Shown: positions 15,905-25,269 of the stretch, one piece after another
How the letters are laid out: each line of letters begins with the position of its first letter
Numbering within the stretch: position 1 is the first letter of the stretch
DNA from: an uncultured bacterium
Lineage (GTDB): Bacteria; Verrucomicrobiota; Kiritimatiellia; RFP12; UBA1067
Direction of reading: 5' to 3'
Assembly (NCBI GenBank): GCA_902761035.1
Contig: CACWIW010000119.1
Span: 1 to 41,777, forward strand
DNA: 41,777 nucleotides
The notes under the pieces: generated by a model
What the model was told of the DNA's origin: nothing
Seen by the model: only the letters and a program-made list of their open reading frames with translations
The model's database searches: none
Translations under genes and position numbers: made by a program

Positions 15905-16756
15905 ATGCGACGCTCCGTACTTGCCGCCGTGGCCGCGCTGGCGCTTGCGCCCGCGGCCTTCGCCGATTCGTTCCAGCCGGCCGACGTCCTCGTCTACACG
16001 CGCTGGAAGTACGTGTGGAACGCCAAGGCCCGCGTCGCCGTGCCCAAGGGCGCGTACCACCACCTGTCCACCGAGATCGGCGCCGAACAAGTGCGCCGCT
16101 ACTTCGGCGATAAGGGGTATTCGTGCCTCGTCACGGACGATCCCGCCGTGTGGGACTCCGACGCGTTCAAGAAGGCGAAGTGCGTGTTTTTCCTGAACAC
16201 CCAGCACGAGCAGTTCGCGAACGACGCGCAGCGCAGCGCCTTCTACGCCGCCGTCTCGAACGGCCTCGGCGTGGTCGTGACGCACTCCTCCAGCTGGAAC
16301 GAGCACAGCCATCCCCAGCTCTGGCGCGATTTCCTGGGCGGGTTCTTCTCGTACCACTACCGCCGCCAGCAGCCGGTTCCGTTCACCCACGTGGACCATA
16401 CGCACCCCGCGTTCGCGTTTTTCCCGGAGGACTACGTGTGGGAACGCGAGGAAATCTACCTCAACCATCCCAAGGAGGAGGGACTGCGTCCGCTCCTCAT
16501 GCTCAAGTGGGATGACGTGCTGCCCGAGTCGCGCGCGCAGGACAAGGAAGGCTGCCCGAAGGCCGGCGGACACGTCCTCGCCTGGTGCAAGACCTACGGC
16601 AAGGGCCGCGTGTTCTACACGGCGCTCGGGCACAACCCGAAGGACTGGTCCAAGCGCGAGTTCCTCTACCACCTCCTCATGGCCACGAAATGGGCGATGG
16701 GCGAATTGCCGGACCGCGTGGACGGCGGTAAGCCGTTGAACCTCGGCAACCGCTAG
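15905..16756 (+). CDS. Secreted ThuA-domain protein
   Basis: A 283-aa protein with a Sec signal peptide (MRRSVLAAVAALALAPAAFA, cleavage about residue 20). The body matches the ThuA (trehalose-utilisation) fold of the amidotransferase superfamily: VWNAKARVAVPKGAYHH, FFLNTQHEQF, then GLGVVVTHSSSWNEH and near the end the YGKGRVFYTALGHNP segment. ThuA proteins act in oxidation of di- and monosaccharides together with Gfo/Idh/MocA enzymes, which fits the preceding gene; only 2 nt separate them. The exact reaction is not known. Confidence 0.85.
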   Translation: MRRSVLAAVAALALAPAAFADSFQPADVLVYTRWKYVWNAKARVAVPKGAYHHLSTEIGAEQVRRYFGDKGYSCLVTDDPAVWDSDAFKKAKCVFFLNTQHEQFANDAQRSAFYAAVSNGLGVVVTHSSSWNEHSHPQLWRDFLGGFFSYHYRRQQPVPFTHVDHTHPAFAFFPEDYVWEREEIYLNHPKEEGLRPLLMLKWDDVLPESRAQDKEGCPKAGGHVLAWCKTYGKGRVFYTALGHNPKDWSKREFLYHLLMATKWAMGELPDRVDGGKPLNLGNR

Positions 16757-16815
16757 GGCTGATGTGTTCTGGGGAACATGAAACGTCGAAAACGCATTTA
16801 GAAAGAGTGGCGACC

Positions 16816-17778
16816 ATGGATGTTACAAGACGAGGTTTCCTTACTGGCGGCATGGCGTTCGGCGGGCTGTTTGCCACGTCGGCGCTGCCGGCGATTGCGG
16901 ACGACGATCCGTCGCTGTTTCCGGGGCGGGGGCGCTTCGAGCGCCTGTCGCTCACCTATCACGCGATCAAGGCCGGCGCGACGAAGCCGTTCACCGTCCT
17001 GCACATCTCCGACACCCACCTCACGGCAGCGTATCCCGACGAGGGCGAATTTGAACGGAAGACCGCCTACCGGCGCATCCGCACGTTCGGGGGACGCCAG
17101 GAGGAGGCGCTGCGCGACTCCATCGCGTGGGCGAAGGAACACGTGGACTACCTCCTGCACACCGGCGACCTGATCGACTTCCAGAGCCGGGCGAACTTCG
17201 ACCTCGTGAAGAAGTACTACGGCGAAGGCGGCGCGATGATGTTCGGGTGCCTCGGCAACCACGAGCACTACCGGGGCAAGAAAATGGCGAAGAAGGACGG
17301 CACGCCCATCGTGCCGGCGGTCGTTCCCGATTTGCTAAAGGAGGCCTATCCGTTCCCGAACGACTTCTGCTCGACCGTCATCAACGGCGTGAACTTCGTC
17401 ACGATCGACGATTCGACGGATACGGTGTCCGCCGACCAGGCGTCGCGCTTCGAGGCCGAGGTGAAGAAAGGGCTGCCGATTCTCCTCTGCATGCACTGTC
17501 CGTTCCCGACGCGCGAGATCGTCCGGGCCGCTAGCCGGTTCTGGCCGAGGACCAACCTGAAGGCCATCCGGGACATGAGCAACTTCGTCGAGAGCGAAAA
17601 GTACAAGGACGCGACAACCAAGGACTTCGTCGCGTACCTGCGCGCGCAGCCGCTCCTCAAGGGAATCCTCTGCGGGCACGGCCACCTGAACGTGGTCGAC
17701 GACTTCTCACCCACGGCGAAGCAGTACGAGGTGGCGGGCAACTTCATGTTCTGCGGACAGGAGTTCACGATCTCGTGA
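16816..17778 (+). CDS. Tat-exported calcineurin-like metallophosphoesterase
   Basis: A 320-aa protein with a true twin-arginine leader (TRRGFLTGG, residues 4-12). All metallophosphoesterase motifs are present: DTH (66-68), GDL (near 118), GNHE (near 146), a His in MHCPFP and GHGH near 294. It would hydrolyse phosphomono- or diesters in the periplasm with two metal ions. The start at 16816 is preferred over an in-frame ATG at 16762 because the Tat motif then sits at the N-terminus. It is part of the 13663-18673 catabolic run. Confidence 0.88.
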   Translation: MDVTRRGFLTGGMAFGGLFATSALPAIADDDPSLFPGRGRFERLSLTYHAIKAGATKPFTVLHISDTHLTAAYPDEGEFERKTAYRRIRTFGGRQEEALRDSIAWAKEHVDYLLHTGDLIDFQSRANFDLVKKYYGEGGAMMFGCLGNHEHYRGKKMAKKDGTPIVPAVVPDLLKEAYPFPNDFCSTVINGVNFVTIDDSTDTVSADQASRFEAEVKKGLPILLCMHCPFPTREIVRAASRFWPRTNLKAIRDMSNFVESEKYKDATTKDFVAYLRAQPLLKGILCGHGHLNVVDDFSPTAKQYEVAGNFMFCGQEFTIS

Positions 17779-17824
17779 CCGATTTCAAGAATCGCAAAAT
17801 CAAACGAAAACAAAAGGAGCAACA

Positions 17825-18673
17825 ATGAACGTAGGAGTATTCCTCTGTCTCGAGCCTTACACATCGCTCGAAAACAACCTCCGTCTCGCGCACGAGTACG
17901 GATTCAACTATGCGGACATCACGGACACGCACTCCGGCGGCAGCATGTTCGCGAGCGCGGGGCTCTCGGCCTCCGTTAGCCTCGATGACAACCCGTTCGA
18001 GGTACGGCGCACATTCGAGCGCAACGGCATGAAGATCATGACCCTCAGCGCACACGCGCTGCTGCTTGAGCCGTCCTCGCCCGCCAACTTCGCGACGTCC
18101 GAGATCATGAAGGCGATCAAGTTCGCCGCCGGCGCGGGCATCGAGTACGTGATCACCACCGAGACCTTCGCGAAGAGCGAATGGGCGAAGTCGCTCACCT
18201 ACAAGGAGAAGGTGTTCATCGCCGCCGAGAAGCTGTACAACCCCTGCAAAATGGCGGCGGACTACGGCATCAAGCTCTGCCTCGAGCAGCACGGTCCGCT
18301 CACTGACACCATCGACGGCATCGCCGACATCATGGACCGCCTCGGCAACCCCGACTCCCTCGGCGTGAACCTCGACACCGGCAACAGCTGGCTCGGCGGC
18401 ACGAACCCCGTGGACCTCGCGAAGAAGTACCACGACAAGATCTACCACATCCACTGGAAGGACCTGGGTGAGGAGTGGATTCCGAAACGCGGGACGATCT
18501 TCGGCTGCGGCTTCTCCACCATCGAAGTGGGTACGGGATGCATCGACATCGCCGGCGTGATCGAGACACTGAAGGACAACAAGAACATCAAGTACTCCAC
18601 GCTCGAGGTCGGCGGTTCGGCAGAGCTTCTCCGCGCCAGCGCGAAGTACATCGAGGACCGCTGGAACGCATAA
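17825..18673 (+). CDS. Sugar phosphate isomerase/epimerase (TIM barrel)
   Basis: A 282-aa protein of the xylose-isomerase-like/AP-endonuclease 2 fold. Metal-binding segments are visible: LCLEQHGPL, GVNLDTGNSWLGG, YHIHWKD and the last-strand STLEVGG. These enzymes isomerise or epimerise keto-sugars and inositol derivatives. AAAGGAG ends 5 nt before the ATG, the best ribosome-binding site of the cluster, so it may be the most expressed enzyme. With the Gfo/Idh/MocA and ThuA genes it forms a typical oxidation-isomerisation route for an unusual sugar. Confidence 0.87.
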   Translation: MNVGVFLCLEPYTSLENNLRLAHEYGFNYADITDTHSGGSMFASAGLSASVSLDDNPFEVRRTFERNGMKIMTLSAHALLLEPSSPANFATSEIMKAIKFAAGAGIEYVITTETFAKSEWAKSLTYKEKVFIAAEKLYNPCKMAADYGIKLCLEQHGPLTDTIDGIADIMDRLGNPDSLGVNLDTGNSWLGGTNPVDLAKKYHDKIYHIHWKDLGEEWIPKRGTIFGCGFSTIEVGTGCIDIAGVIETLKDNKNIKYSTLEVGGSAELLRASAKYIEDRWNA

Positions 18674-18701
18674 CGGCGAAACTAGATTCGGCGTCGGGCG
18701 G

Positions 18702-19991
18702 GTGACGCGCTTCTACGTGCCCCTGGTGCTTCAGGCGTTCTCGCAGTCGTTCGTGTACCCCCTCGCCGCCGGCATCGTCACGCACGGCGCACACGGCGTC
18801 AATGCGCTCACGGCGTTCAACCAGGGTCTGCTCATCGCATTCACGATCGGCGCCATCGGCGGCGGGCTTATTACAACCGGGATGCTGTTCGCAAAAACGT
18901 GGCTGGGATACGTCACGTTCCGTCGGCTCAACGCATACATGATGTGGAGCCTTGTCGCGCTGCAGTGCATCCCTGTGCTTCCGCCGTTTAACACATGGGT
19001 GTTCGAGGGGTTCTTCAACCTTCCGGCTGACCTTGCGGAGATATCCCGCGATACGCTCCTCTTCAGCAGCGTAATGAACATTGGATTCTTCGTGAGGAAC
19101 GTGCCGATGGCGGTACTGTTCAACAACCTGGAATCCGGCAAGGCGAGCCGCGCGACGGCGCTGCGCATCGCGGCGACGCTTGGGTGCGCAGCCGTGTTCC
19201 CGCGCATCGGCTTGGTAGGCCCGGCTTGGGGGCTTTTCGCGCTTACGTTGGGCGTTTGGATTGAGACGCTGTCCACATGGCTGTACGCGCGTCCATTCGT
19301 CGCAAAGCTACCGGGGCGTCCGGAAAAAGGCGGCATAGATGCTTCTCCACCGGTGAACATGTCGTCGCTGCTCCTCGACCAGTTCCGCTTCACCATGCCG
19401 CTCTCGCTGGGGGGCTTTCTCCTCGCGTGTTCTCCGCTGGTGATCGCGGCGTTCGTCTCGCGTTCGGCCAATGCGGCGGACATGCTCGCGGTTCATTACG
19501 TGACGATCGGCATCGTCGCTCCCGCGTCCTTCTGCGCCCTCCGTCTGCAGACCGTGACCGTGAAGTTCATGCCCGAATATCCCGGCGACCGCAGGCTTCT
19601 CTGGTATTCCATTGCGGCGGGACTCGTTCTGGGGGTTGTTCCGCTTGCGTTCTCCACGTCCTTGCTGGGCGACTGGTATTTCGGCGTGTTCCAGAACGTG
19701 CCGCCGCGCATTCTCGGCACGGCCAAGTTGGCCATGGGCATCTATTCGGTCATGGGCGTCATACAGGCCATTCGCGGCCGCGTGGAGGGCCTAGCGGCAG
19801 GGCGGAAGCGTCCCAAGGCCGTGATGTGGGGACAGTTCGCCTACACTACGTCGTTGCTGCTGGTATGCGCCATACTTTTGCCGCTGGGTTTCCCCGGATG
19901 GACGATAGCGGTCTCGGCGCTAATTGTCGCGCCAGTCTGCGTCTCGATAGTCATCTACGCATTCGGGACGGATGCGGACGGCGACGAATGA
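18702..19991 (+). CDS. MATE/MOP-superfamily membrane protein
   Basis: A 429-aa integral membrane protein with about 11-12 hydrophobic helices. The two-halves pattern and segments such as FYVPLVLQAFSQSFVYPLA and NIGFFVRNVPMAVLFN resemble the MATE/flippase (MOP) superfamily, including bacterial relatives of ANKH. Start GTG 18702 gives the helix a proper N-terminus; no Shine-Dalgarno is evident. It lies 28 nt after the isomerase, so it may belong to the same transcript and export or import a metabolite, but substrate evidence is absent. Confidence 0.65.
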   Translation: MTRFYVPLVLQAFSQSFVYPLAAGIVTHGAHGVNALTAFNQGLLIAFTIGAIGGGLITTGMLFAKTWLGYVTFRRLNAYMMWSLVALQCIPVLPPFNTWVFEGFFNLPADLAEISRDTLLFSSVMNIGFFVRNVPMAVLFNNLESGKASRATALRIAATLGCAAVFPRIGLVGPAWGLFALTLGVWIETLSTWLYARPFVAKLPGRPEKGGIDASPPVNMSSLLLDQFRFTMPLSLGGFLLACSPLVIAAFVSRSANAADMLAVHYVTIGIVAPASFCALRLQTVTVKFMPEYPGDRRLLWYSIAAGLVLGVVPLAFSTSLLGDWYFGVFQNVPPRILGTAKLAMGIYSVMGVIQAIRGRVEGLAAGRKRPKAVMWGQFAYTTSLLLVCAILLPLGFPGWTIAVSALIVAPVCVSIVIYAFGTDADGDE

Positions 19992-20042
19992 CAAATGAAA
20001 CAATAAACTCGTGGAGGCCTTATGCGGCACTCCATAGTTTTT

Positions 20043-20050
20043 GCTATACT
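20043..20050 (+). promoter_or_regulatory. Promoter for a leaderless transcript (RM gene)
   Basis: TGC-TATACT (-10 at 20045-20050) is followed by exactly 7 nt and then the ATG at 20058. Transcription would begin at or next to the start codon. No Shine-Dalgarno is present. Confidence 0.7.
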
Positions 20051-20057
20051 ATCCGCG

Positions 20058-23000
20058 ATGAAACCTACTGAGACAGACGCGGTTGCGGAGTACGTCGCCG
20101 AAGTGACGAGGCTCGCGAAGACCGGCAAGACCACTGAACATTCGTTCAGGGGCGCGCTCGCCGCGCTCATCGACGCGCTTGCGCCTGGGCTCAAGGCGGT
20201 AAATGAGCCGAAGCGGACTGACTGCGGTGCGCCTGACTACATCGTTCAGGACCGGACGGGCCTTGCGGTCTTCTACGTGGAGGCAAAGGATCTCGGCGAT
20301 GGCGACCTCGATGGAAAGAAACGTACCGGCCACAAGGAGCAGTTCGACCGCTACAAAGCCGCGCTCGACACGATCATCTTCACCGACTACCTCGACTTCC
20401 GCCTGTATAGGCACGGACAATTCGTGTCTGCCGTAAGGATCGCCGACTGGGACGGCGAGGACAAGGTTTCGGGCAAGCTAGATGCCTATGACGGCCTTAC
20501 CGCGCTCATCGCCGATGCCGCCGCCGGAGAGCCGCAGAAAATCGACGGCGCGAAGCGCCTCGCCGAGCTGATGGCGGGCAAGGCGCGCATGCTCCAGACG
20601 GCGGCGTATCGCTACCTGAAACCACTCGCGGAGGCTTGGGACAACGCAAGGGACGGAGAGGCTCATCCGCGCAAGACGCCGCTTCTCGACATGATGCTCG
20701 ATTTTCGAAAGATGCTGATGCCGACCGTCGGGGCGGACGAATTCTCTGACATCTTCGCCCAGACCCTCACCTACGGCATGTTTGCGGCACGTCTCAACGA
20801 CCCGACGCCGGAGGACTTCTCCCGCTACGAGGCAATGGCTCTCATCCCGAAAACAAACCCGTTCCTGAAAAGGCTTTTCGGGTTCATCGCCTCCGACCTT
20901 GAAAGCGAACTGACGTGGATCGTCGACGATCTCGCCGACCTCTTCCGTGCCGCAGATGTCGATAAGATTATGCGGCAGTACGCGGCGGGCGCGGGGTGCC
21001 CGCCCTACCGGGGCGACGATGGTAGGGCGGTCGCCCCGCGACCGCCTGATCGTGATCCGATGTTGCACTTCTACGAGGACTTCCTTGCCGCATACGACGG
21101 GGACCTCCGCAAGAAACGCGGCGTGTGGTATACCCCGATACAGGTGGTGAGGTTCATTATCGCGGCGGCGGACTGGGTACTGCGCACGCGCTTCGGCCTC
21201 CCAGATGGCCTCGCCGACTCTTCCAAGACCGAGATCGAGGTCGAAGAGACGGCCTTCCACGGTAAGAAGCTCGCTCAGAAGGTGAAGAAGACCGTCCACC
21301 GCGTCCAGCTGCTCGACCCTGCGACGGGAACGGGAACATTTATCGCGGCAGTGGTGCGCCTTATATTCTCGAAGTTCGCGGGCAACGAGGGATTGTGGCC
21401 CAGCTACGTCGAGAACGACCTTCTTCCGCGACTCAACGGCTTCGAGCTTCTGATGGCGTCCTACACGATGGCGCACATCAAACTCGACATGACGTTGAGG
21501 GAATGTTGCCAATGTGGAAATGTTGCCAATACCAATTCCAATTCCCAGTTGGGAACTGGCAACATTGGCAACAATTACCATTCTCGCTTCCGTATCTTCC
21601 TCACCGACTCCCTCTCAGATTGGCACAAGGAGCTCCCCGGCGGACTCTTCGCCGCGGCCCTCGGCGCGGAACAGGAGGGCGCAGACGAGGTGAAGCGCGA
21701 CATCCCCGTGATGGTGGTCGTGGGCAATCCGCCGTACTCGGGAATATCGCAGAACAACGGAGAATGGATATCAAGGCTCGTTGAGGACTACAAGGTGGAG
21801 CCGGGCGGCAAGGTCAAACTGCAAGAGAAAAAGCACTGGCTCAACGACGACTACGTGAAGTTCATCCGCCTCGCCGAACACTATGTAGAGAAGAATGGTG
21901 AGGGCATTGTCGCCTATATCACGCCACACGGATTCCTAGACAATCCGACATTCCGAGGAATGCGCTGGCACCTCATGCAGACCTTCGATGAGATATGGAC
22001 TCTCAATCTTCATGGTAACGCAAACAGGGGTGAGACCGCGCCTGACGGCGGGGTAGACGAATGTGTTTTCGATATACAACAGGGCGTGGCGATCACGCTG
22101 TTTGTGAAGCGGGGTAATGTTAACGCAGAGACGCAGAGGCGCAGAGACGTGACTGGGAACGCCGCCGTCCCGGCGGCGGAAAGAGCAATCGAACGCCGCC
22201 AAGATGGCGGCTCTCCCAGTCAATGCCGTATCTACTATGCTGATCTGTGGGGCAAGAAGAAGGACAAGTTCGCCGCGCTCGATAACGCGACGATGGACTC
22301 GATCAAATGGCAGGAGGTGAATCCCGTCGAACCTATGCTTTTCTTCACACCAAGGAATACGGCTGGAGAATCGGAGTGGATGGCGGGATTTGGCGTGGAT
22401 GAGCTGATGCGAGCAAATACGACAGGAATTGTGACGATGGGAGATCCTTTTGCGGTGGGCACAACATATGAAGAACTTTGCGAACGTGTTAGTTACGTCA
22501 ACACGCATGATCTGGCGGAGCGAGAGATTAAGTCAAAATATGGCCTTGGAAAAAACTACGCCGCTTTTTTACGCAACGGATTACCTCTTCCTTCCGCTGG
22601 GCACATCGTTCCATTCGATTATCGACCGTTCGACACTCGTCTAATAATCTATTCCCCAAAGACCGTGTGGCGAACACGAACTGCCGTTATGCGGCACATG
22701 AAAGACGGGAACAACGTAGGACTTGTAGCGAAGCGTGGGTTTCCCGATTCTGACAAAACGGCCCCGGCATTTGTCTCAGACAGTTTGATTGACAACAGAT
22801 TCTGGACGTGTTCAGGATCACGTGGAATTGACTATATCTTTCCCCTCTACCTCTACACGGAGAACATGGGGAAGGTTGAGAGGCGGACGAATCTCGACAA
22901 GGACATCGTGGCGAAGATCACAGCGGCGGTCGGGGGGGACGACTGGGCCGCCGAGACAACCGGGACCGCCGAGACAACCGGGACGGATTCTGTGTCCCGG

Positions 23001-23522
23001 ATGTCCTGTTCGTCCCGGATGTCCCGTAATCTCACCCTTACTCCCATCGATATATTCGACTACATCTACGGCAAGTTGCACTCGCCTACCTACCGCACGA
23101 AATTCAAGGAGTTCTTGAAGAGTGACTTTCCGCGTATTCCGTACCCAAAGAACGCGGAGGAGTTTGCGCGCTACCGTGACGCGGGACGCGAACTTCGCAT
23201 GGCGCACCTGATGCTCGGTCCGCAGCCGCCCTTGTTCGAGCCAACCGCGCGCTTCCCCGTGCCGGGTGACAACGTGGTTGACGCGGTGCGGTGGGACAAC
23301 GGCCGCGTGTACATCAATCCCACGCAGTATTTCGACAACGTGCCGCTCGCCGCGTATGAACAGGCGATCGGCGGCTATCATCCTGCGGAGAAGTGGCTCA
23401 AGGACCGCAAGGGCCGCGCGCTCACGCAAGACGACCTTCGCCACTACCAGCGCATCATCCTCGCCCTTGACAAGACACGCAACGTAATGGAAGGAATGTT
23501 GCACGCTGATGAATCTGCCTGA
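20058..23522 (+). CDS. Type ISP/IIG restriction-modification enzyme
   Basis: A 1154-aa fused endonuclease and adenine methyltransferase. The N-terminal nuclease has Asp60 and Glu75-x-Lys77 (FYVEAKD), a PD-(D/E)XK site. No helicase domain is present, so the order is nuclease, helical spacer (90-350), gamma-type N6-adenine methyltransferase with YTP (358-360), DPATGTGTF (420-428) and NPPY (557-560), then a type ISP C-terminal specificity region (about 750-1154). One protein would both methylate and cleave. Four unrelated short repeats are inserted in frame near residues 310-331, 483-506, 688-722 and 964-992; all lie between conserved blocks. The reading frame is intact. It starts from a leaderless promoter and overlaps the next gene by 14 nt. 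Confidence 0.9.
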   Translation: MKPTETDAVAEYVAEVTRLAKTGKTTEHSFRGALAALIDALAPGLKAVNEPKRTDCGAPDYIVQDRTGLAVFYVEAKDLGDGDLDGKKRTGHKEQFDRYKAALDTIIFTDYLDFRLYRHGQFVSAVRIADWDGEDKVSGKLDAYDGLTALIADAAAGEPQKIDGAKRLAELMAGKARMLQTAAYRYLKPLAEAWDNARDGEAHPRKTPLLDMMLDFRKMLMPTVGADEFSDIFAQTLTYGMFAARLNDPTPEDFSRYEAMALIPKTNPFLKRLFGFIASDLESELTWIVDDLADLFRAADVDKIMRQYAAGAGCPPYRGDDGRAVAPRPPDRDPMLHFYEDFLAAYDGDLRKKRGVWYTPIQVVRFIIAAADWVLRTRFGLPDGLADSSKTEIEVEETAFHGKKLAQKVKKTVHRVQLLDPATGTGTFIAAVVRLIFSKFAGNEGLWPSYVENDLLPRLNGFELLMASYTMAHIKLDMTLRECCQCGNVANTNSNSQLGTGNIGNNYHSRFRIFLTDSLSDWHKELPGGLFAAALGAEQEGADEVKRDIPVMVVVGNPPYSGISQNNGEWISRLVEDYKVEPGGKVKLQEKKHWLNDDYVKFIRLAEHYVEKNGEGIVAYITPHGFLDNPTFRGMRWHLMQTFDEIWTLNLHGNANRGETAPDGGVDECVFDIQQGVAITLFVKRGNVNAETQRRRDVTGNAAVPAAERAIERRQDGGSPSQCRIYYADLWGKKKDKFAALDNATMDSIKWQEVNPVEPMLFFTPRNTAGESEWMAGFGVDELMRANTTGIVTMGDPFAVGTTYEELCERVSYVNTHDLAEREIKSKYGLGKNYAAFLRNGLPLPSAGHIVPFDYRPFDTRLIIYSPKTVWRTRTAVMRHMKDGNNVGLVAKRGFPDSDKTAPAFVSDSLIDNRFWTCSGSRGIDYIFPLYLYTENMGKVERRTNLDKDIVAKITAAVGGDDWAAETTGTAETTGTDSVSRMSCSSRMSRNLTLTPIDIFDYIYGKLHSPTYRTKFKEFLKSDFPRIPYPKNAEEFARYRDAGRELRMAHLMLGPQPPLFEPTARFPVPGDNVVDAVRWDNGRVYINPTQYFDNVPLAAYEQAIGGYHPAEKWLKDRKGRALTQDDLRHYQRIILALDKTRNVMEGMLHADESA
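20991..21046 (+). repeat. Pair of GGTAGGGC-family elements in the RM gene
   Basis: An inverted copy ending GCCCGCCCTACC (to 21009) and a direct copy beginning GGTAGGGCGGTCGCC (21021-21046) face each other. They encode GCPPYRGDDGRAVAPRPP in frame. Confidence 0.85.
21504..21573 (+). repeat. Inverted repeat element in the RM gene
   Basis: TGTTGCCAATGT (21504-21515) and ACATTGGCAACA (21562-21573) are a perfect 12-bp inverted repeat. A second TGTTGCCAAT and a nested TTCCCA/TGGGAA stem lie inside. It is read in frame as a Cys/Asn/Gly-rich insertion within the methyltransferase domain. Confidence 0.9.
22122..22224 (+). repeat. ACGCAGAG run and GACTGGGA palindrome in the RM gene
   Basis: 22122-22150 is an ACGCAGAGACGC-type run like that at 7610-7646. 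Directly after it, GACTGGGA (22151-22158) and TCCCAGTC (22214-22221) bound a 71-bp element with two inner GCCGCC/GGCGGC hairpins. A partial relative of its right half is at 30328-30357 (26 of 30 nt). Confidence 0.85.
22949..23030 (+). repeat. 18-nt tandem and GTCCCGGATGTCC repeats in the RM gene
   Basis: CGCCGAGACAACCGGGAC occurs twice in tandem (22949-22966, 22967-22984), followed by two copies of CGTCCCGGATGTCC or near-copies up to 23030. They are read in frame as Thr/Ser/Arg-rich sequence just before the C-terminal domain. Confidence 0.85.
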
Positions 23523-23761
23523 TGTAATAGAAACGTTCAAGAACGGATTGATGTGGGGGTGCCTATGGGCACTGGCCGCTCTTGCGGCATGGGCATTTCT
23601 GTTGGTTGTCACCGCGCGAAAACAGGTCAAACCTTTTTCCGTGCACATTCCTCCCGTGCAGTGCGTGGTCCTTTTTTTTGTCATGGCCGTTTGCACGCTT
23701 TTCTCCGGCAAGAACACGAACAGCCCGATGGCTGGAATTATGACGCCGCTTCTGCCATGTC

Positions 23762-23782
23762 CAACGGGCGGGACGCCCGTTG
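23762..23782 (+). repeat. Perfect palindrome in the protease gene
   Basis: CAACGGGCG (23762-23770) and CGCCCGTTG (23774-23782) flank a GGA loop. It is read in frame within PTGGTPVAP, just after the second membrane segment. It resembles other intragenic palindromes here but belongs to no recognised family. Confidence 0.7.
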
Positions 23783-25253
23783 CCCCAGTGGTGATCGCGC
23801 CCGAGGAGATTGCGCAGGGGTGGCGGCTTGAGAGCGTAGTGATTAACGACGCGGTTTCATACGCGATGCCGACGAACGGCGTTGAATATATGCCGTGGTC
23901 GCTGGGCGGTGGGTACGAGATGCACTTCCCGTTCGACCTCGGCGATGATTTCGTATTCCCTTTCGGCACGGGCGTGGTGCGCCGCTTGGACGTACTTTCA
24001 GGTGGCATGGTTGAATCGTTGCCGAGGCAACGGGTGGAAGGTCAGTATTCGTCGGCGATGTCGATCTGTGCGGCGCGGGAGTGGGCGTCGATTGTGCCCG
24101 GGGTGGGCAGGTTCTGGTGGGCGGGTGCGGCGCGCTCGGTGATCGCGCCCTACCAAGTGATGCTGATTACGTGGGAGAATGTCTTTGGGGGAAGAGACCG
24201 TACGGGGCAGTACAACGCGCAGATTGAGTTTCACGACGACGGCAATTTCATTACGCGCTCAAACGATGTGGAACGGGTGTATCGGCGCGTGCTGCCGTAC
24301 GACCTTGACAATGACGGATTGCCGAATGACATTGATCCCGCGCCGGAGGTGCCTCTTGTGCCGTCCGCGTGGAACCAGAGCGAGGCATGGGCGGCGGTGG
24401 CGTTCCCGTCCAACGCCGCCGAGATAGCCGCCATGGGCGGCTACGCCGCGTGGGCTTATGCGCGGGGTGCCGACCCCGACAGGCGTCTCGTCTCGCTCGG
24501 CTTAGCGTTCGATGACGGGAGCGCGCGGCCCTCTCTGCTTGATTTCGGCGGAGTCCCAGTGGCGGCGGATGGTACGGCGGAACTTGTGTTCGCCATCGAC
24601 TGCGGCGCGAGGGTGCCGTTCACGCTCACGTCTGGACGGCTTGGTTCGCTTGCAGTGACTGCGACTGAGCCCCCGACGCGTTCGGGCGAAGGCATGACCG
24701 CGACCGAGAGCAGCGTGATTCAGAACATATTTACCTTCCCGCACGAGCGTTCCGTCGGCGACGTCAAGCTGCACCTTGACAACTTCCGCTCCGGGTGGCT
24801 GTGCCGCACGGCGGGGGTGTCCATTGACGGTGACGAGGTGCAACACCTCTTTCCCGGCGACACCATCGGAGTGGCGGCAAGTGTCACGGGCTGCCACCGC
24901 GACGCCTATTTGGGTTGCACGTGGACCGGCGGCGCGGGCATCACGTTCTCGAATCCCCACTCACTTACGACGGACGTGACGTATGCCTCCGCCTCGTCAG
25001 TCGTATGGGCGACGAACGGAATCGACCTGGTCACGCAGTTTTTTGGCTACACGCTCACGAACCATGTGTCAGTTACTGTCGGAACCGACGCTGAGCCGCC
25101 GTTCCGATTGACGCTTGGGTGCCAGGACGTGTTCTTCCTTAACGACGCAGAGTTAGGATCAACCTCGAACCGGGCGGAGCGCATACGTCCCGTGACGCTG
25201 AACCTCACCGGCCCTGCCGGCACGAACGGCACTGCTCGGCTTTCCGCGGAGGG

Positions 25254-25269
25254 GGACGCCGGGACGCCG
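25254..25269 (+). repeat. 8-bp tandem duplication causing the frameshift
   Basis: GGACGCCG occurs twice in direct succession. Removing either copy restores a single uninterrupted frame from 23509 to 26510. Confidence 0.9.
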
